From assembly GCA_021770785.1 (NCBI GenBank), contig JAETQH010000032.1, positions 30,004 to 94,003 on the forward strand: 64,000 nt of DNA, written 5' to 3'. Position 1 is the stretch's first letter; every line of letters starts with the position of its first letter. The DNA comes from Lachnospiraceae bacterium. Its GTDB lineage: Bacteria > Bacillota > Clostridia > Lachnospirales > Lachnospiraceae. The notes below the pieces were generated by a model. That model did no database searches. It was not told the DNA's origin and saw nothing but the letters and a program-made list of their open reading frames with translations. Below are positions 43,525 to 51,779 of the stretch, in pieces. The position numbers were made by a program, and so were the translations under genes.

Positions 43525-44376
43525 TCACGAATTCCGGATAATGGAAAGCTGCGTAGAAGCTAACAATTCCTTTATCAGATGTTTTGTTCGTTCCGGAGAT
43601 TCGTAGGGCTTGCAGAACAAAAAATCCTGTGATAATTCGTCAATATCTTCCATTGCATTTTTTACATCCATCATGGTCTGAAGAGGAATTACTGTAGCTG
43701 CTGTATAATCCAGCTGCAGCGGGTTTATCCTATGGCTTTGTATTGCATAATTCACCCTGTCTTTACACTTGCATCTGCCGCTGCCATATTCTCCGCAATA
43801 CTGTCCAAGAAAGTCTGCCATTTTTTTGCGTGTTCGGGAAAGCCTCTGGCGATACGCTTCAGGGGTCATTCCCAAAATATCTCCGGCAATGTGGCTGTCA
43901 AGCTTAAACATCGTACCCAATATGAAAATACATCTGCTTTCTACATCCAGGCATTGCAACATCACATTGGTGCAAGACATTTTCAGCTCTTCCGCTAATA
44001 TATCCTTTTCCACATTTTGCGTTAAATCCGGCAGTTTCCGTATTTTACCATTTTCTATGTCACCTGCATAATACTCAAAGCTCAACGGATAGTGGGCGAA
44101 CATATGCTTTTTATAATTTTTCAGATGATTAGCCGCAATACTGAATACCCACGTTGTAAATGAGCTATCACCTCTAAAAGATGACAGATGCATAATCATT
44201 TTTAATAGGATATCCTGCGTGGCATCCTCCGCATCTGCAAATGTACCAAGCATCCGCAGAGATAAATTGAACACAATATCCTGCACACCTGCAACAAGCA
44301 TTTCAAGGGCTTTTTTATCCCCGGCAGTGGCTTTATCAATCAAAGCCTGCCATTCTTCCTTCGTCTTTTTATTCAT
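43525..44376 (-). CDS. ECF-type RNA polymerase sigma factor with C-terminal extension
   Basis: 283 residues. Region 2 (ADAEDATQDILLKMIMHLSS, FTTWVFSIAANHLKNYKKH) and region 4 (GDILGMTPEAYRQRLSRTRKKMADFL) are present. About 100 further residues follow, starting with a Cys-rich patch (YCGEYGSGRCKCKDRVNY); this could bind metal or replace an anti-sigma factor, none of which is next to it. RBS AGGAGGT. It is followed by DUF2461. Confidence 0.9.
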   Translation of the reverse strand: MNKKTKEEWQALIDKATAGDKKALEMLVAGVQDIVFNLSLRMLGTFADAEDATQDILLKMIMHLSSFRGDSSFTTWVFSIAANHLKNYKKHMFAHYPLSFEYYAGDIENGKIRKLPDLTQNVEKDILAEELKMSCTNVMLQCLDVESRCIFILGTMFKLDSHIAGDILGMTPEAYRQRLSRTRKKMADFLGQYCGEYGSGRCKCKDRVNYAIQSHRINPLQLDYTAATVIPLQTMMDVKNAMEDIDELSQDFLFCKPYESPERTKHLIKELLASTQLSIIRNS

Positions 44377-44532
44377 ATATTTTTACCTCCTAGTTAATTA
44401 GACAATGCTCCCTTGCCTGTGTGACAGAAAATAATTATTTTTTTTTACTTCAACTGCCTGTCCCTAACATGCTTTTCTAAAAGGTTCTCTATTTTTCATT
44501 ATACAAATCCCAAATTTGGTACATGCCCTCTC

Positions 44533-45597
44533 CTACTTACCTAAATATATCTTTTTCTGCTTCATATCTACTTTTGCAGTAACACTATATTGCAGCGCAC
44601 ATCTCGGTGTAGCATGTCCAAAATTTACATTATAAACAATTGGAAGTTTCTCATTGTCTATCTCCTTTATAACGATTTCTTTATATTCCTCATAATAGGC
44701 TTCATCTTGCGGTTTTCCAATCAAAACACCTTTAATTACATCGAATACACCTTTACTTTTAAGTGCACGTATTTCCCTTTCAAAGATGTCCGGCACCGGC
44801 TTTTCTTCACAGGTTTCTATAAATAAAATTTTTCCCCTCCATTCTTCTCTTTCCGGAAATAACCCGTATTTCTCACAGACCTCTTTTTCATCCTCATATC
44901 TGGTTGTGGTCAGTATGTCATAAATGCTTTCCAAACAACCGCCTAATAACTCACCCTGAAAAACTTCGCTGCCCTGCAGAAGTTCAAACCCCCGCTCTTC
45001 CTTATGTGCTATTCTATCTGTTCCAACTGCTGCTTTGGAAAAATCCTCTCTTTCCTCATACCAGATGTCACTGGATACAATTTCTCTGGATTCATTTCCT
45101 TCCAAATAGCTTTCAAATGCTGCTTTACTGTAGGGTAACATCTCATTGGCAATTTCACCCAAGTCACATATGAAATTTGGTCCATAATAAGTAGATAAAC
45201 CAAGTTTATAAAACATTAAATGATTAATTGTGGTATCGGAAAATCCGGTAAATAATTTGGGATGCTTTTCTACCGCCTCAATAAACTCTGCGTCTTCCAT
45301 CAAATAGGGTAAAAGTCTATAGGTATCATCTCCTCCTATTGCACAGATAATCCCTGCAATGGAATCATCCAAAAAGGCGTCCTTTAAATCCTTTGCTCTC
45401 GCCTGCGGATGTGTCTTTAAATATTCAATGCCCTTCAACGCATTTGGCATAAATACAGGCTCTAATCCATACTCCTGCAATCTCTTTACGCCAATTTCTA
45501 TATTGTGACTGCAAAATTCTTCGCCTAACATGCCGCTTGACAAACTACTTACAATTGCCACTTTATCGCCTTTTCTTAGTTTTCCTGCTTGCTGCAT
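44533..45597 (-). CDS. S66-family peptidase (LD-carboxypeptidase/MccF-like)
   Basis: Start at MQQAGKLRKGDKVAIVSSLS after GGAAAGGG; the track's 18-codon extension overlaps the upstream gene. 354 residues. The Glu (ILFIETCEEKP) and His (VNFGHATPRCALQY) of the S66 triad are visible. The nucleophile elbow reads CAIGGDDTYRLLPYL, with Thr where family members have Ser (GGDDS or GGYGS). It may be inactive or use Thr. It lies 4 bp after an XRE-TPR gene. MccF relatives cleave peptide-nucleotide antibiotics; others recycle murein. Confidence 0.85.
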   Translation of the reverse strand: MQQAGKLRKGDKVAIVSSLSSGMLGEEFCSHNIEIGVKRLQEYGLEPVFMPNALKGIEYLKTHPQARAKDLKDAFLDDSIAGIICAIGGDDTYRLLPYLMEDAEFIEAVEKHPKLFTGFSDTTINHLMFYKLGLSTYYGPNFICDLGEIANEMLPYSKAAFESYLEGNESREIVSSDIWYEEREDFSKAAVGTDRIAHKEERGFELLQGSEVFQGELLGGCLESIYDILTTTRYEDEKEVCEKYGLFPEREEWRGKILFIETCEEKPVPDIFEREIRALKSKGVFDVIKGVLIGKPQDEAYYEEYKEIVIKEIDNEKLPIVYNVNFGHATPRCALQYSVTAKVDMKQKKIYLGK

Positions 45598-45601
45598 AGT
45601 A

Positions 45602-46651
45602 CTACCCTTTCCTTTCTGTTTCTTTAAGAAGCTCCTGCCATCTCCTGTCATCTTTCATAAATCCATAGCTTTCCTCATCACGAAGGCCTTTCACCAGATT
45701 TTCTTTCATTTCTGCCAGGAACTCCGCTCCTATTTCCTTAAAGTCCATATGCTCATAAAGCGGTGCATTTCTGAAAGCCCAGATTTGTTCCACACAGGAG
45801 AGCATTTCTTTTACTGTATCAATCACCGTATCGGCATCTTTTTCCCTTACGGCAAGGTCAAGCACGGCAGAAATCTCATAACATTTCCCCATCTCAAAGC
45901 ACCTTGCCAGCTCTTTCTGTTTCTCTGTCAACCTGTGCGCCCTTTCTCTATCCTCCTCCTGCAAAGCAAGCTGGTACATCCCATGCAGTTCTAAGCTGGC
46001 TCTCTGATAATCCGAAAACAAAAGTTCTTCATACGCCTTATATGCCTCCCGAATCCGCCCTGTTTCAGCATAAATCTGCGCCTGCTTTCTTTTTCTTTCC
46101 GGGTTTTGGGTAGAGAAATATTCCAGATATTTTTCCGCTTCCCCGTACTGCTTTTTTCTCATATAAAATCCAACCAGAGAATCGGCTGCCCGGATGCGTA
46201 TTGATTCGTCCTTACTGTCTAATACACGGATGTATAATGAATATAAATATTTTTCATATTCTTCCTCCTTTGGAACTTCCTGCAGGATACGCTGTGCGTC
46301 AAAAATAACCGCAAAATTCAAAATTAGCTCTTCGCAATTCGGATATTCCTCTACCTTTTTCTTTGCCCACAGAAAAGCCTCCTCATATGATTTTTCTTTT
46401 AATTTCAAATCTACTTCATAGACAATCCCCTTTATTTCCTCCGCTGTGAGTTCCTCGCGAAATGACAATAATGTGTCTAATGAAATATCCAGTAACCGGG
46501 CAATGGGCGCTAAGAGCGTAATATCAGGATAGGAATTTTCATTTTCCCATTTATTCACCGCCGGAGCCGTCACACCAAGCCGTCCTGCCATTTCTTCCTG
46601 GGTCAGATTTTTGATTTTTCTGTATTTTCTAATTGTTTTCCCTAATGACAT
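45602..46651 (-). CDS. XRE-family HTH regulator with TPR-like C-terminus
   Basis: 349 residues. Residues 5-60 hold the HTH (IRKYRKIKNLTQEEMAGRLG, VTAPAVNKWENENSYPDITL). The rest is helical in TPR-like repeats (YGEAEKYLEYFSTQNPERKR, IREAYKAYEELLFSDYQRAS). Such proteins in Firmicutes often control neighbouring genes, sometimes via a peptide. It is co-oriented with, and 4 bp from, the S66 peptidase gene. Confidence 0.88.
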   Translation of the reverse strand: MSLGKTIRKYRKIKNLTQEEMAGRLGVTAPAVNKWENENSYPDITLLAPIARLLDISLDTLLSFREELTAEEIKGIVYEVDLKLKEKSYEEAFLWAKKKVEEYPNCEELILNFAVIFDAQRILQEVPKEEEYEKYLYSLYIRVLDSKDESIRIRAADSLVGFYMRKKQYGEAEKYLEYFSTQNPERKRKQAQIYAETGRIREAYKAYEELLFSDYQRASLELHGMYQLALQEEDRERAHRLTEKQKELARCFEMGKCYEISAVLDLAVREKDADTVIDTVKEMLSCVEQIWAFRNAPLYEHMDFKEIGAEFLAEMKENLVKGLRDEESYGFMKDDRRWQELLKETERKG

Positions 46652-46851
46652 ACAAACATCTCCTTATGCTATTTTACATCGGCTTTCGCCAGTGTCGGTG
46701 TACATCAACGCTAATATAAGCATATCAGACAGATTTCACTCCGGCAACTGAGCCTCTGTTAAATATTTTTCAAGGAATTTAACTGGTGTTCATAACATTT
46801 CCATCTTTTTGTAAAATCATTTTCTCAGATTATTTTCTTTTTCCCGAATGT

Positions 46852-47595
46852 TTAATATTCTGTTATTTCATACGCTACATATTCATGACTAAAATGATAG
46901 CCCAGCTTCTCGGCTAATGCCACCGACCACATATTCTGCGCATCCCAGCTGGGATATAATTTTCTTTCCAGACACTCTAATATCAGCTTTGCGCCACACG
47001 CATATGCCAAACCTTTTCTTCTGTGGTCTTCTCTTGTATCAACTTCTATTTCAATCCCTTCCTGATATCTGCTATAAGAGGAAGCTCCCGCTACTAATTC
47101 TCCTTTCTTTAAAGCAACGACACCCAGCCCTAATTTTTTGTAGGTATCATAATCCTTAAATTGTGATACCAAATCATTGGCCCATCTATTCTTCTGGCAC
47201 AGTGCATATTCCTGTTCTTCCAGCAGTTTTAATTCATAGCCTTCCGGCAATTTCGAACTTGCATACTCTAATGTGTGGATATCAAAAATATCCTTTTCTT
47301 TTTTGATTGCATATCTTGAAACTTTCTTTGCTTTATGTCCGTAACATTTTTCAATCAACTCCGCCCATAGGTGGTTCTGCGGAACCATAATGATAAAATC
47401 CTGTTCGCAGTTTTCCGGTTTGAAGGTAACTAATTCTTCGCTTGGTTTTCCTGCATAAAAAGCAAAATCTCCTAATATTGCCATTGCTGCATCAGCGGAG
47501 GCATTTGTATATACATTTCCCATTACGCCTTGCAGGCAGGACCATATGATTGTTTCACTCCAGTTTCCAAATATCTCCTTTATAGCCTCTTTCAA
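46852..47595 (-). CDS. GNAT family N-acetyltransferase
   Basis: I choose a TTG start (LKEAIKEIFGNWSETIIWSC) seven bases after GGAGG; the track's ATG 14 codons earlier has no such site. 247 residues. The acetyl-CoA-binding part is C-terminal: GIEIEVDTREDHRRKGLAYA followed by CGAKLILECLERKLYPSWDAQNMWSVALAEKLGY. This is the GNAT_acetyltran-like type (ZnuA/FR47-like); substrate unknown. Confidence 0.8.
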   Translation of the reverse strand: MKEAIKEIFGNWSETIIWSCLQGVMGNVYTNASADAAMAILGDFAFYAGKPSEELVTFKPENCEQDFIIMVPQNHLWAELIEKCYGHKAKKVSRYAIKKEKDIFDIHTLEYASSKLPEGYELKLLEEQEYALCQKNRWANDLVSQFKDYDTYKKLGLGVVALKKGELVAGASSYSRYQEGIEIEVDTREDHRRKGLAYACGAKLILECLERKLYPSWDAQNMWSVALAEKLGYHFSHEYVAYEITEY

Positions 47596-47701
47596 TTTGC
47601 AACCTCCACATTTTTCTATAAAAATACACTTTTTCATATACTACGCCTTTTTAGAATACCACAATACCTATTCCTTTCCAAGAAGCTCCTAACTCCGCTA
47701 C

Positions 47702-47804
47702 TGTGAAACTTCCGCGTTCGTCTGCCGAAGACTTCAGGTTGCGTATGATGCGAGGCACATTTTCACATGTGAAACTTCCACACTTGTCTGCCGGAAACTT
47801 CGGA
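47702..47804. repeat. pair of degenerate 36-bp direct repeats
   Basis: TGTGAAACTTCCGCGTTCGT at 47702 and TGTGAAACTTCCACACTTGT at 47769 begin two copies of a roughly 36-bp unit (both continue as CTGCCG-A-ACTTC-GG), 67 bp apart. No ORF explains them. Confidence 0.65.
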
Positions 47805-47814
47805 ATAAACAATC

Positions 47815-47938
47815 GAGTAGGGAAAAATTTTTTCCCTACTCGCCGCGCGCCCCATGCGCCGCCTCAGCGGCATACTTCCTCTGCATGGGGCTGTGCATTA
47901 AAAAAGGTCAATCTACCACCCAAGGCAAATTGACCTTT
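47815..47938. repeat. cluster of strong hairpins, no gene
   Basis: CGAGTAGGGAAAAA/TTTTTTCCCTACTCG (near-perfect palindrome), then GCCCCATGC/GCATGGGGC enclosing GCCGC/GCGGC, then AAAGGTCAAT/ATTGACCTTT. The last could terminate either neighbour. The set looks like a mobile intergenic repeat or a structured RNA. Confidence 0.5.
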
Positions 47939-47986
47939 CCGGCAAAATACGCTTACCTTACCGTTTCTTACTTTTATGTTTACTTT

Positions 47987-48397
47987 CTATTTTAATCCGC
48001 TGTATTCCTCAGCCGATACCGCCTCGCACCATTCGTTCACCGTTTCTTCTCCCGGAACCTCAACTGCCAGATGTGCAAACCAGCTATCCGGTGAAGCTCC
48101 ATGCCAATGCTTTACTCCTGTCGGAATAACCACAACATCTCCGGGATGAAGTTCCCGGGCGTCTTTTCCCCATTCCTGATAATAGCCGCGTCCGGCTGTA
48201 CACAAAAGTATCTGCCCGCCGCCTGCTTTCGCATGATGGATATGCCAGTTATTCCGGCAGCCCGGCTCAAAGGTTACATTTCCTATAGCCACCCCCTCCG
48301 TGGTGAGCATGTTCAAGTAGCTCTGTCCCACAAAATACTTTGCAAACGCTTCATTTTTCCCGCCGGCCGGGAATACACTTACCTCTTCCGGTTTCAT
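47987..48397 (-). CDS. cupin-domain protein
   Basis: 136 residues. Cupin motif 1 (NNWHIHHAKAGGGQILLCTA) and motif 2 (LHPGDVVVIPTGVKHWHGAS) are complete with the metal His/Gln set. This small cupin type usually sits with carboxymuconolactone-decarboxylase-like proteins and flavodoxins. Here a stump of a CMD gene follows upstream, and a flavodoxin next to it. A redox or quinone-related role is inferred. Confidence 0.9.
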   Translation of the reverse strand: MKPEEVSVFPAGGKNEAFAKYFVGQSYLNMLTTEGVAIGNVTFEPGCRNNWHIHHAKAGGGQILLCTAGRGYYQEWGKDARELHPGDVVVIPTGVKHWHGASPDSWFAHLAVEVPGEETVNEWCEAVSAEEYSGLK

Positions 48398-48449
48398 TCC
48401 AAATCCCTCCTAATCTGCTCTATCCATGTTCTGATTTCTTTGTCTGGTG

Positions 48450-48572
48450 TCACTCATCCTGCACCGCCGGATGAGTCAGACCAAGTCCTGTCCGGGTGTA
48501 ATAATCCCCGAAACAGTTCGCAGCCAGCCAGTAATTGATGTGGCGGCTTTCCTCCGGGCCTGATTTTCAGAA
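48450..48572 (-). pseudogene. carboxymuconolactone decarboxylase family remnant
   Basis: An about 40-codon minus-strand stretch reads GPEESRHINYWLAANCFGDYYTRTG before a premature stop (TGA at 48450). INYWLAANCFGDYYTR is typical of CMD/alkylhydroperoxidase-like proteins. No start and no remaining domain are present. Too short for the ORF track. Confidence 0.55.
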
Positions 48573-48627
48573 ATCCCTCATATTCTCACCGAAAATATCT
48601 ACCTAAACCTGTGTTCCAGATTCTCTT

Positions 48628-49140
48628 TTACTCTTTTTCTTCCAGCCATCTTTTTATTTCCGGTTCTGAATAATGAATACTTCCGCCGCGAAGCGCCAGG
48701 CCTTTCTTTACCTCTGCATTCGGGCATAACCGCCTGATATCTGACTCGCTGTGTCCCATTCCACTGCCCTCATGGGTGCAGAAGGGGAATATCGTCTTTC
48801 CGGAAAAATCAAAATGCTCCAGAAATGTGAATACAGCCATCGGCATCGTTCCCCAATAATTGGGATAACCAAGATATACGGTATCGTATCCGTCTAAACC
48901 GTTGGGATAGTCTTTCAGTTCCGGTCTTGCCCCGCGCCGTTGATCGGCTTGTGCCTGTGCGATACATTCGTTGTAATCCTTTGAATATTCCTGCACAGGC
49001 TGCAACTTAAATATTTCTGCGCCTGTCAGTTTCTGGAGGATATTCGCTGCCACCTCCGTATTGCCAACCGCCAGCGTTTTAATTACACCGCCCACATAGT
49101 TCTCATCTCCGCGGGAAAAATATGCAATGATTGCCGCCAT
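48628..49140 (-). CDS. flavodoxin family protein
   Basis: 170 residues with a flavodoxin fold: MAAIIAYFSRGDENYVGG (N-terminal strand and FMN loop), TVYLGYPNYWGTMPMAVFTF (second FMN loop) and FPFCTHEGSGMGHSESDIRR. The type (flavodoxin_4) is common in gut Firmicutes as an electron carrier or quinone reductase. It is divergent from the LysR gene at 49257, which likely controls it. Confidence 0.92.
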   Translation of the reverse strand: MAAIIAYFSRGDENYVGGVIKTLAVGNTEVAANILQKLTGAEIFKLQPVQEYSKDYNECIAQAQADQRRGARPELKDYPNGLDGYDTVYLGYPNYWGTMPMAVFTFLEHFDFSGKTIFPFCTHEGSGMGHSESDIRRLCPNAEVKKGLALRGGSIHYSEPEIKRWLEEKE

Positions 49141-49256
49141 GTCGCAAACTCCTTTCCTGTATCTGCTTTCATTATAGCTTCCATATCCTTGACAGAGAAT
49201 CTCCGATTTGTTATTATGGCATATACAAAAAGTAAATGCATTGCAGGAGGCTTTTT

Positions 49257-50144
49257 ATGTTCAACCATAATTTAACGACTTTCGTATATGTCGTAGACTG
49301 CGGTAGTTTTACAAAGGCAGCAGATAAATTATTTATTACCCCCACCGCTGTTATGAAACAGATTAATTCTTTAGAAGCTCATCTCAATTTAAAGTTGATA
49401 GAAAGGACAAGCCAGGGAGTCCGTTTAACCCCGGCCGGAGAAGTGATTTATAAAGATGCAAAATTTCTATTTGACTTTTCCAAGCGCTCTATAGAAAATG
49501 CAAGACACGCCATGGATATACACGACAGGACTTTTTGTGTAGGCACTTCTCTATTGAACCCTGCAAAGCCTTTCATGGATTTATGGTACAAAGTCAACGA
49601 CCAATTTCCCGATTATAAATTGCATTTAGTTCCTTTTGAAGACGACCACGAGGGCATTCTCTCTGAAATAGAACAATTAGGAACAAAATTTGATTTTCTA
49701 CTGGGTGTCTGTGACTCAAAGCAATGGCTCCACCGCTGCAATATGCTGCCCCTTGGGCGATATAAGAAAATGTGCGCTGTTTCCCGTGAGCATCCGCTGG
49801 CAGGAAAAAAATGTCTGGAGCTTTCTGATTTGTATGGCGAAACCTTGATGATGGTAAAAGAGGGAGACTCCGAAACGAATGATTTAATCCGAAGCGACCT
49901 GCGGAAAAATCATCCGGCAATCCAGATTGAAGATACTCCCCAGTTTTACGATATTTCTGCGTTTAACCGCTGCATAGAAACCGGGAATGTTCTGCTGATG
50001 CTGGAATGCTGGCAGGATGTACATCCGGCGCTTATCAGTATTCCGGTGAAATGGGAATACAGTCTGCCCTATGGACTTTTGTATGCCTTAAATCCAACGG
50101 ATGATGTGATGCGGTTTGTGAATGCAATAAAAAGTCTAAGTTAA
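49257..50144 (+). CDS. LysR-family transcriptional regulator
   Basis: Start at MFNHNLTTFVYVVDCGSFTK, six bases behind AGGAGG. 295 residues; winged HTH with KAADKLFITPTAVMKQINSL and RTSQGVRLTPAGEVIYKD, then the effector domain (LHLVPFEDDHEGILSEIEQL). Divergent from the flavodoxin gene with a roughly 116-bp shared promoter region. Confidence 0.92.
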   Translation: MFNHNLTTFVYVVDCGSFTKAADKLFITPTAVMKQINSLEAHLNLKLIERTSQGVRLTPAGEVIYKDAKFLFDFSKRSIENARHAMDIHDRTFCVGTSLLNPAKPFMDLWYKVNDQFPDYKLHLVPFEDDHEGILSEIEQLGTKFDFLLGVCDSKQWLHRCNMLPLGRYKKMCAVSREHPLAGKKCLELSDLYGETLMMVKEGDSETNDLIRSDLRKNHPAIQIEDTPQFYDISAFNRCIETGNVLLMLECWQDVHPALISIPVKWEYSLPYGLLYALNPTDDVMRFVNAIKSLS

Positions 50145-50225
50145 GTGCCGCCAATCAGCCACAGTTTTTAATTGATTTAACGATATTCTCCTTTCCCATA
50201 TGAATTGCACATCATCACCCCAGGC

Positions 50226-50339
50226 TTTTTTCAGTCATTCAATATATACTGGACAGTCGTATCCTCCAGCCGAATTCGTTCATAGCCTACATTTTTCAGA
50301 AGCTCTGTAATCTCGGCATCGGACGGCACACGATTTTCC
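50226..50339 (-). pseudogene. C-terminal gene stump
   Basis: In a frame different from the lipoprotein ORF next to it, the minus strand reads GKEHETENRVPSDAEITELL then KNVGYERIRLEDTTVQYILND and a stop. Composition is protein-like but no start exists. I cannot name the family (a methyltransferase-like tail is one guess). Confidence 0.35.
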
Positions 50340-50342
50340 GTC

Positions 50343-50612
50343 TCATGCTCTTTTCCCCTTTCGGCTGCAGCGTTTTAAAAGCTCCGCAAAATAGGCAATC
50401 AAAACCTTTCCTGTTCCTGCGTTCTCCGTGTTCGTGTTGTCAACGCTCTCTGTACTGTTTTCTTCGTTATCCTGCACACTGCTCCCTACCGTCTGATCGG
50501 ATTCTGTCTGTGCGGGCGAATTATTGGTATTGTTTGAGTCATTTGCTGCTCCGCAGGCTGTCAGCCCAAGCAGCAGTACAGCAGTTAATACAAATGCCAT
50601 TTTTCTTTTCAT
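50343..50612 (-). CDS. truncated lipoprotein-flavodoxin fragment
   Basis: 89 residues. Lipoprotein signal MKRKMAFVLTAVLLLGLTAC with lipobox GLTAC, an Asn/Thr/Ser/Glu-rich linker, then GTGKVLIAYFAE, the first strand of a flavodoxin domain. The frame then ends as LLKRCSRKGKRA. A full lipo-flavodoxin would go on for about 150 residues, so this is a truncated gene whose product is at most a short lipopeptide. Confidence 0.6.
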   Translation of the reverse strand: MKRKMAFVLTAVLLLGLTACGAANDSNNTNNSPAQTESDQTVGSSVQDNEENSTESVDNTNTENAGTGKVLIAYFAELLKRCSRKGKRA

Positions 50613-50633
50613 GATTTTTTATTTCCTTTCGTT

Positions 50634-51482
50634 TTATTGATGAATTCTCATAGCGTTTAAGGCTCTTGCCGTGCTGGAGGAATAATAGTTGATAAGCTCA
50701 CTATGCCCGATGTCCAGTGCTGCAATTGCGTCCATATCCTTGCTGTCCAACGTAAAATCCCATATATCAAAATTTTCTTCCATCCGATCTTTCCGAACCG
50801 ATTTAGGGATAACAACGACGCCCCTCTGAATATTCCATCGCAAAATTATCTGCGCCGTACTTTTTTGGTACCGGGTGGCGATTTTGCTCAGCAGGCGGTG
50901 ACGAAAAATATTTCTCTGACCTTCAGAAAGCGGACCCCACGCCTCCGGCTGAACCTTGTACCGACTCATTGTTTGAATTGCAGACTTTTGCTGATGAAAC
51001 GGATGAATCTCCACCTGGTTGACTGCCGGCTGTATTTCATGGTTCACACACAGATCCACCAGACGGGCCTCATCAAAGTTGCAGACTCCGATGGCTCGAA
51101 TGATTCCCTCTCGATACATTTCTTCCATAGCACGCCATGCTCCATAGTAATCCCCAAAGGGCTGATGGATCAGGTACAGATCCAGATAGTCAAGCCCTAA
51201 CTGTTTCATAGAAGTTTCTGCGCCCCTTTTCGCCCCTTCATAGCTGGTATCCTGCACCCACAACTTTGTGGTAATGAATAATTCTTCGCGGGGAATGCCG
51301 GATTTTTTGATAGCCACTCCGACGTTTTCCTCATTTCCATAGGCGGAGGCCGTATCAATCAACCGGTATCCGACGGAAAGTGCATCACTGACACATCTCT
51401 CACATTCCTCCTGTGAAATTTGAAATACGCCATACCCTTCCTGGGGCATCTTTACCCCGTTATCCAACGTAATATAATTCAT
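50634..51482 (-). CDS. aldo/keto reductase
   Basis: 282 residues, TIM barrel. The catalytic tetrad is complete: Asp and Tyr in LIDTASAYGNEENVG, Lys in FITTKLW, His in YLIHQPFGDYYGAW. NADPH-binding PKSVRKDRMEEN is near the C-terminus. It is divergent from the LysR gene at 51780. A three-block promoter element (51560-51610) lies upstream. Confidence 0.94.
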   Translation of the reverse strand: MNYITLDNGVKMPQEGYGVFQISQEECERCVSDALSVGYRLIDTASAYGNEENVGVAIKKSGIPREELFITTKLWVQDTSYEGAKRGAETSMKQLGLDYLDLYLIHQPFGDYYGAWRAMEEMYREGIIRAIGVCNFDEARLVDLCVNHEIQPAVNQVEIHPFHQQKSAIQTMSRYKVQPEAWGPLSEGQRNIFRHRLLSKIATRYQKSTAQIILRWNIQRGVVVIPKSVRKDRMEENFDIWDFTLDSKDMDAIAALDIGHSELINYYSSSTARALNAMRIHQ

Positions 51483-51559
51483 AGAAATCCTCCTTACTAT
51501 ATAATCTATCTTTTATCATCACATTGCTTTTTCTGACTTTATCTTAGCGTGCTTCCCTC

Positions 51560-51610
51560 AAAAAGTACAATGCCCGTTTTGCACTCCACTATAATTTGAA
51601 AACATACTAA
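51560..51610 (-). promoter_or_regulatory. three-block element, copy A
   Basis: AAAAAGTACAAT-N16-ACTATAAT-N7-CATACTAA (plus-strand sense), 78 bp before the aldo/keto reductase. An identically spaced copy lies at 56435-56485. Confidence 0.7.
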
Positions 51611-51779
51611 ACTGTTTCCGCAAACCTCCCTGCCACTGCCACATCCGCAGAATTAAATAGTTACTGTAAAATACTGCTTGCAGCAATCGGCAATTTTTAC
51701 GATAAACAACCATAAAATTCTCCCCATTTGCTTTGGAAGCTGTTATAATACAGACACATACTGCAAAGGAGGAGTTACT

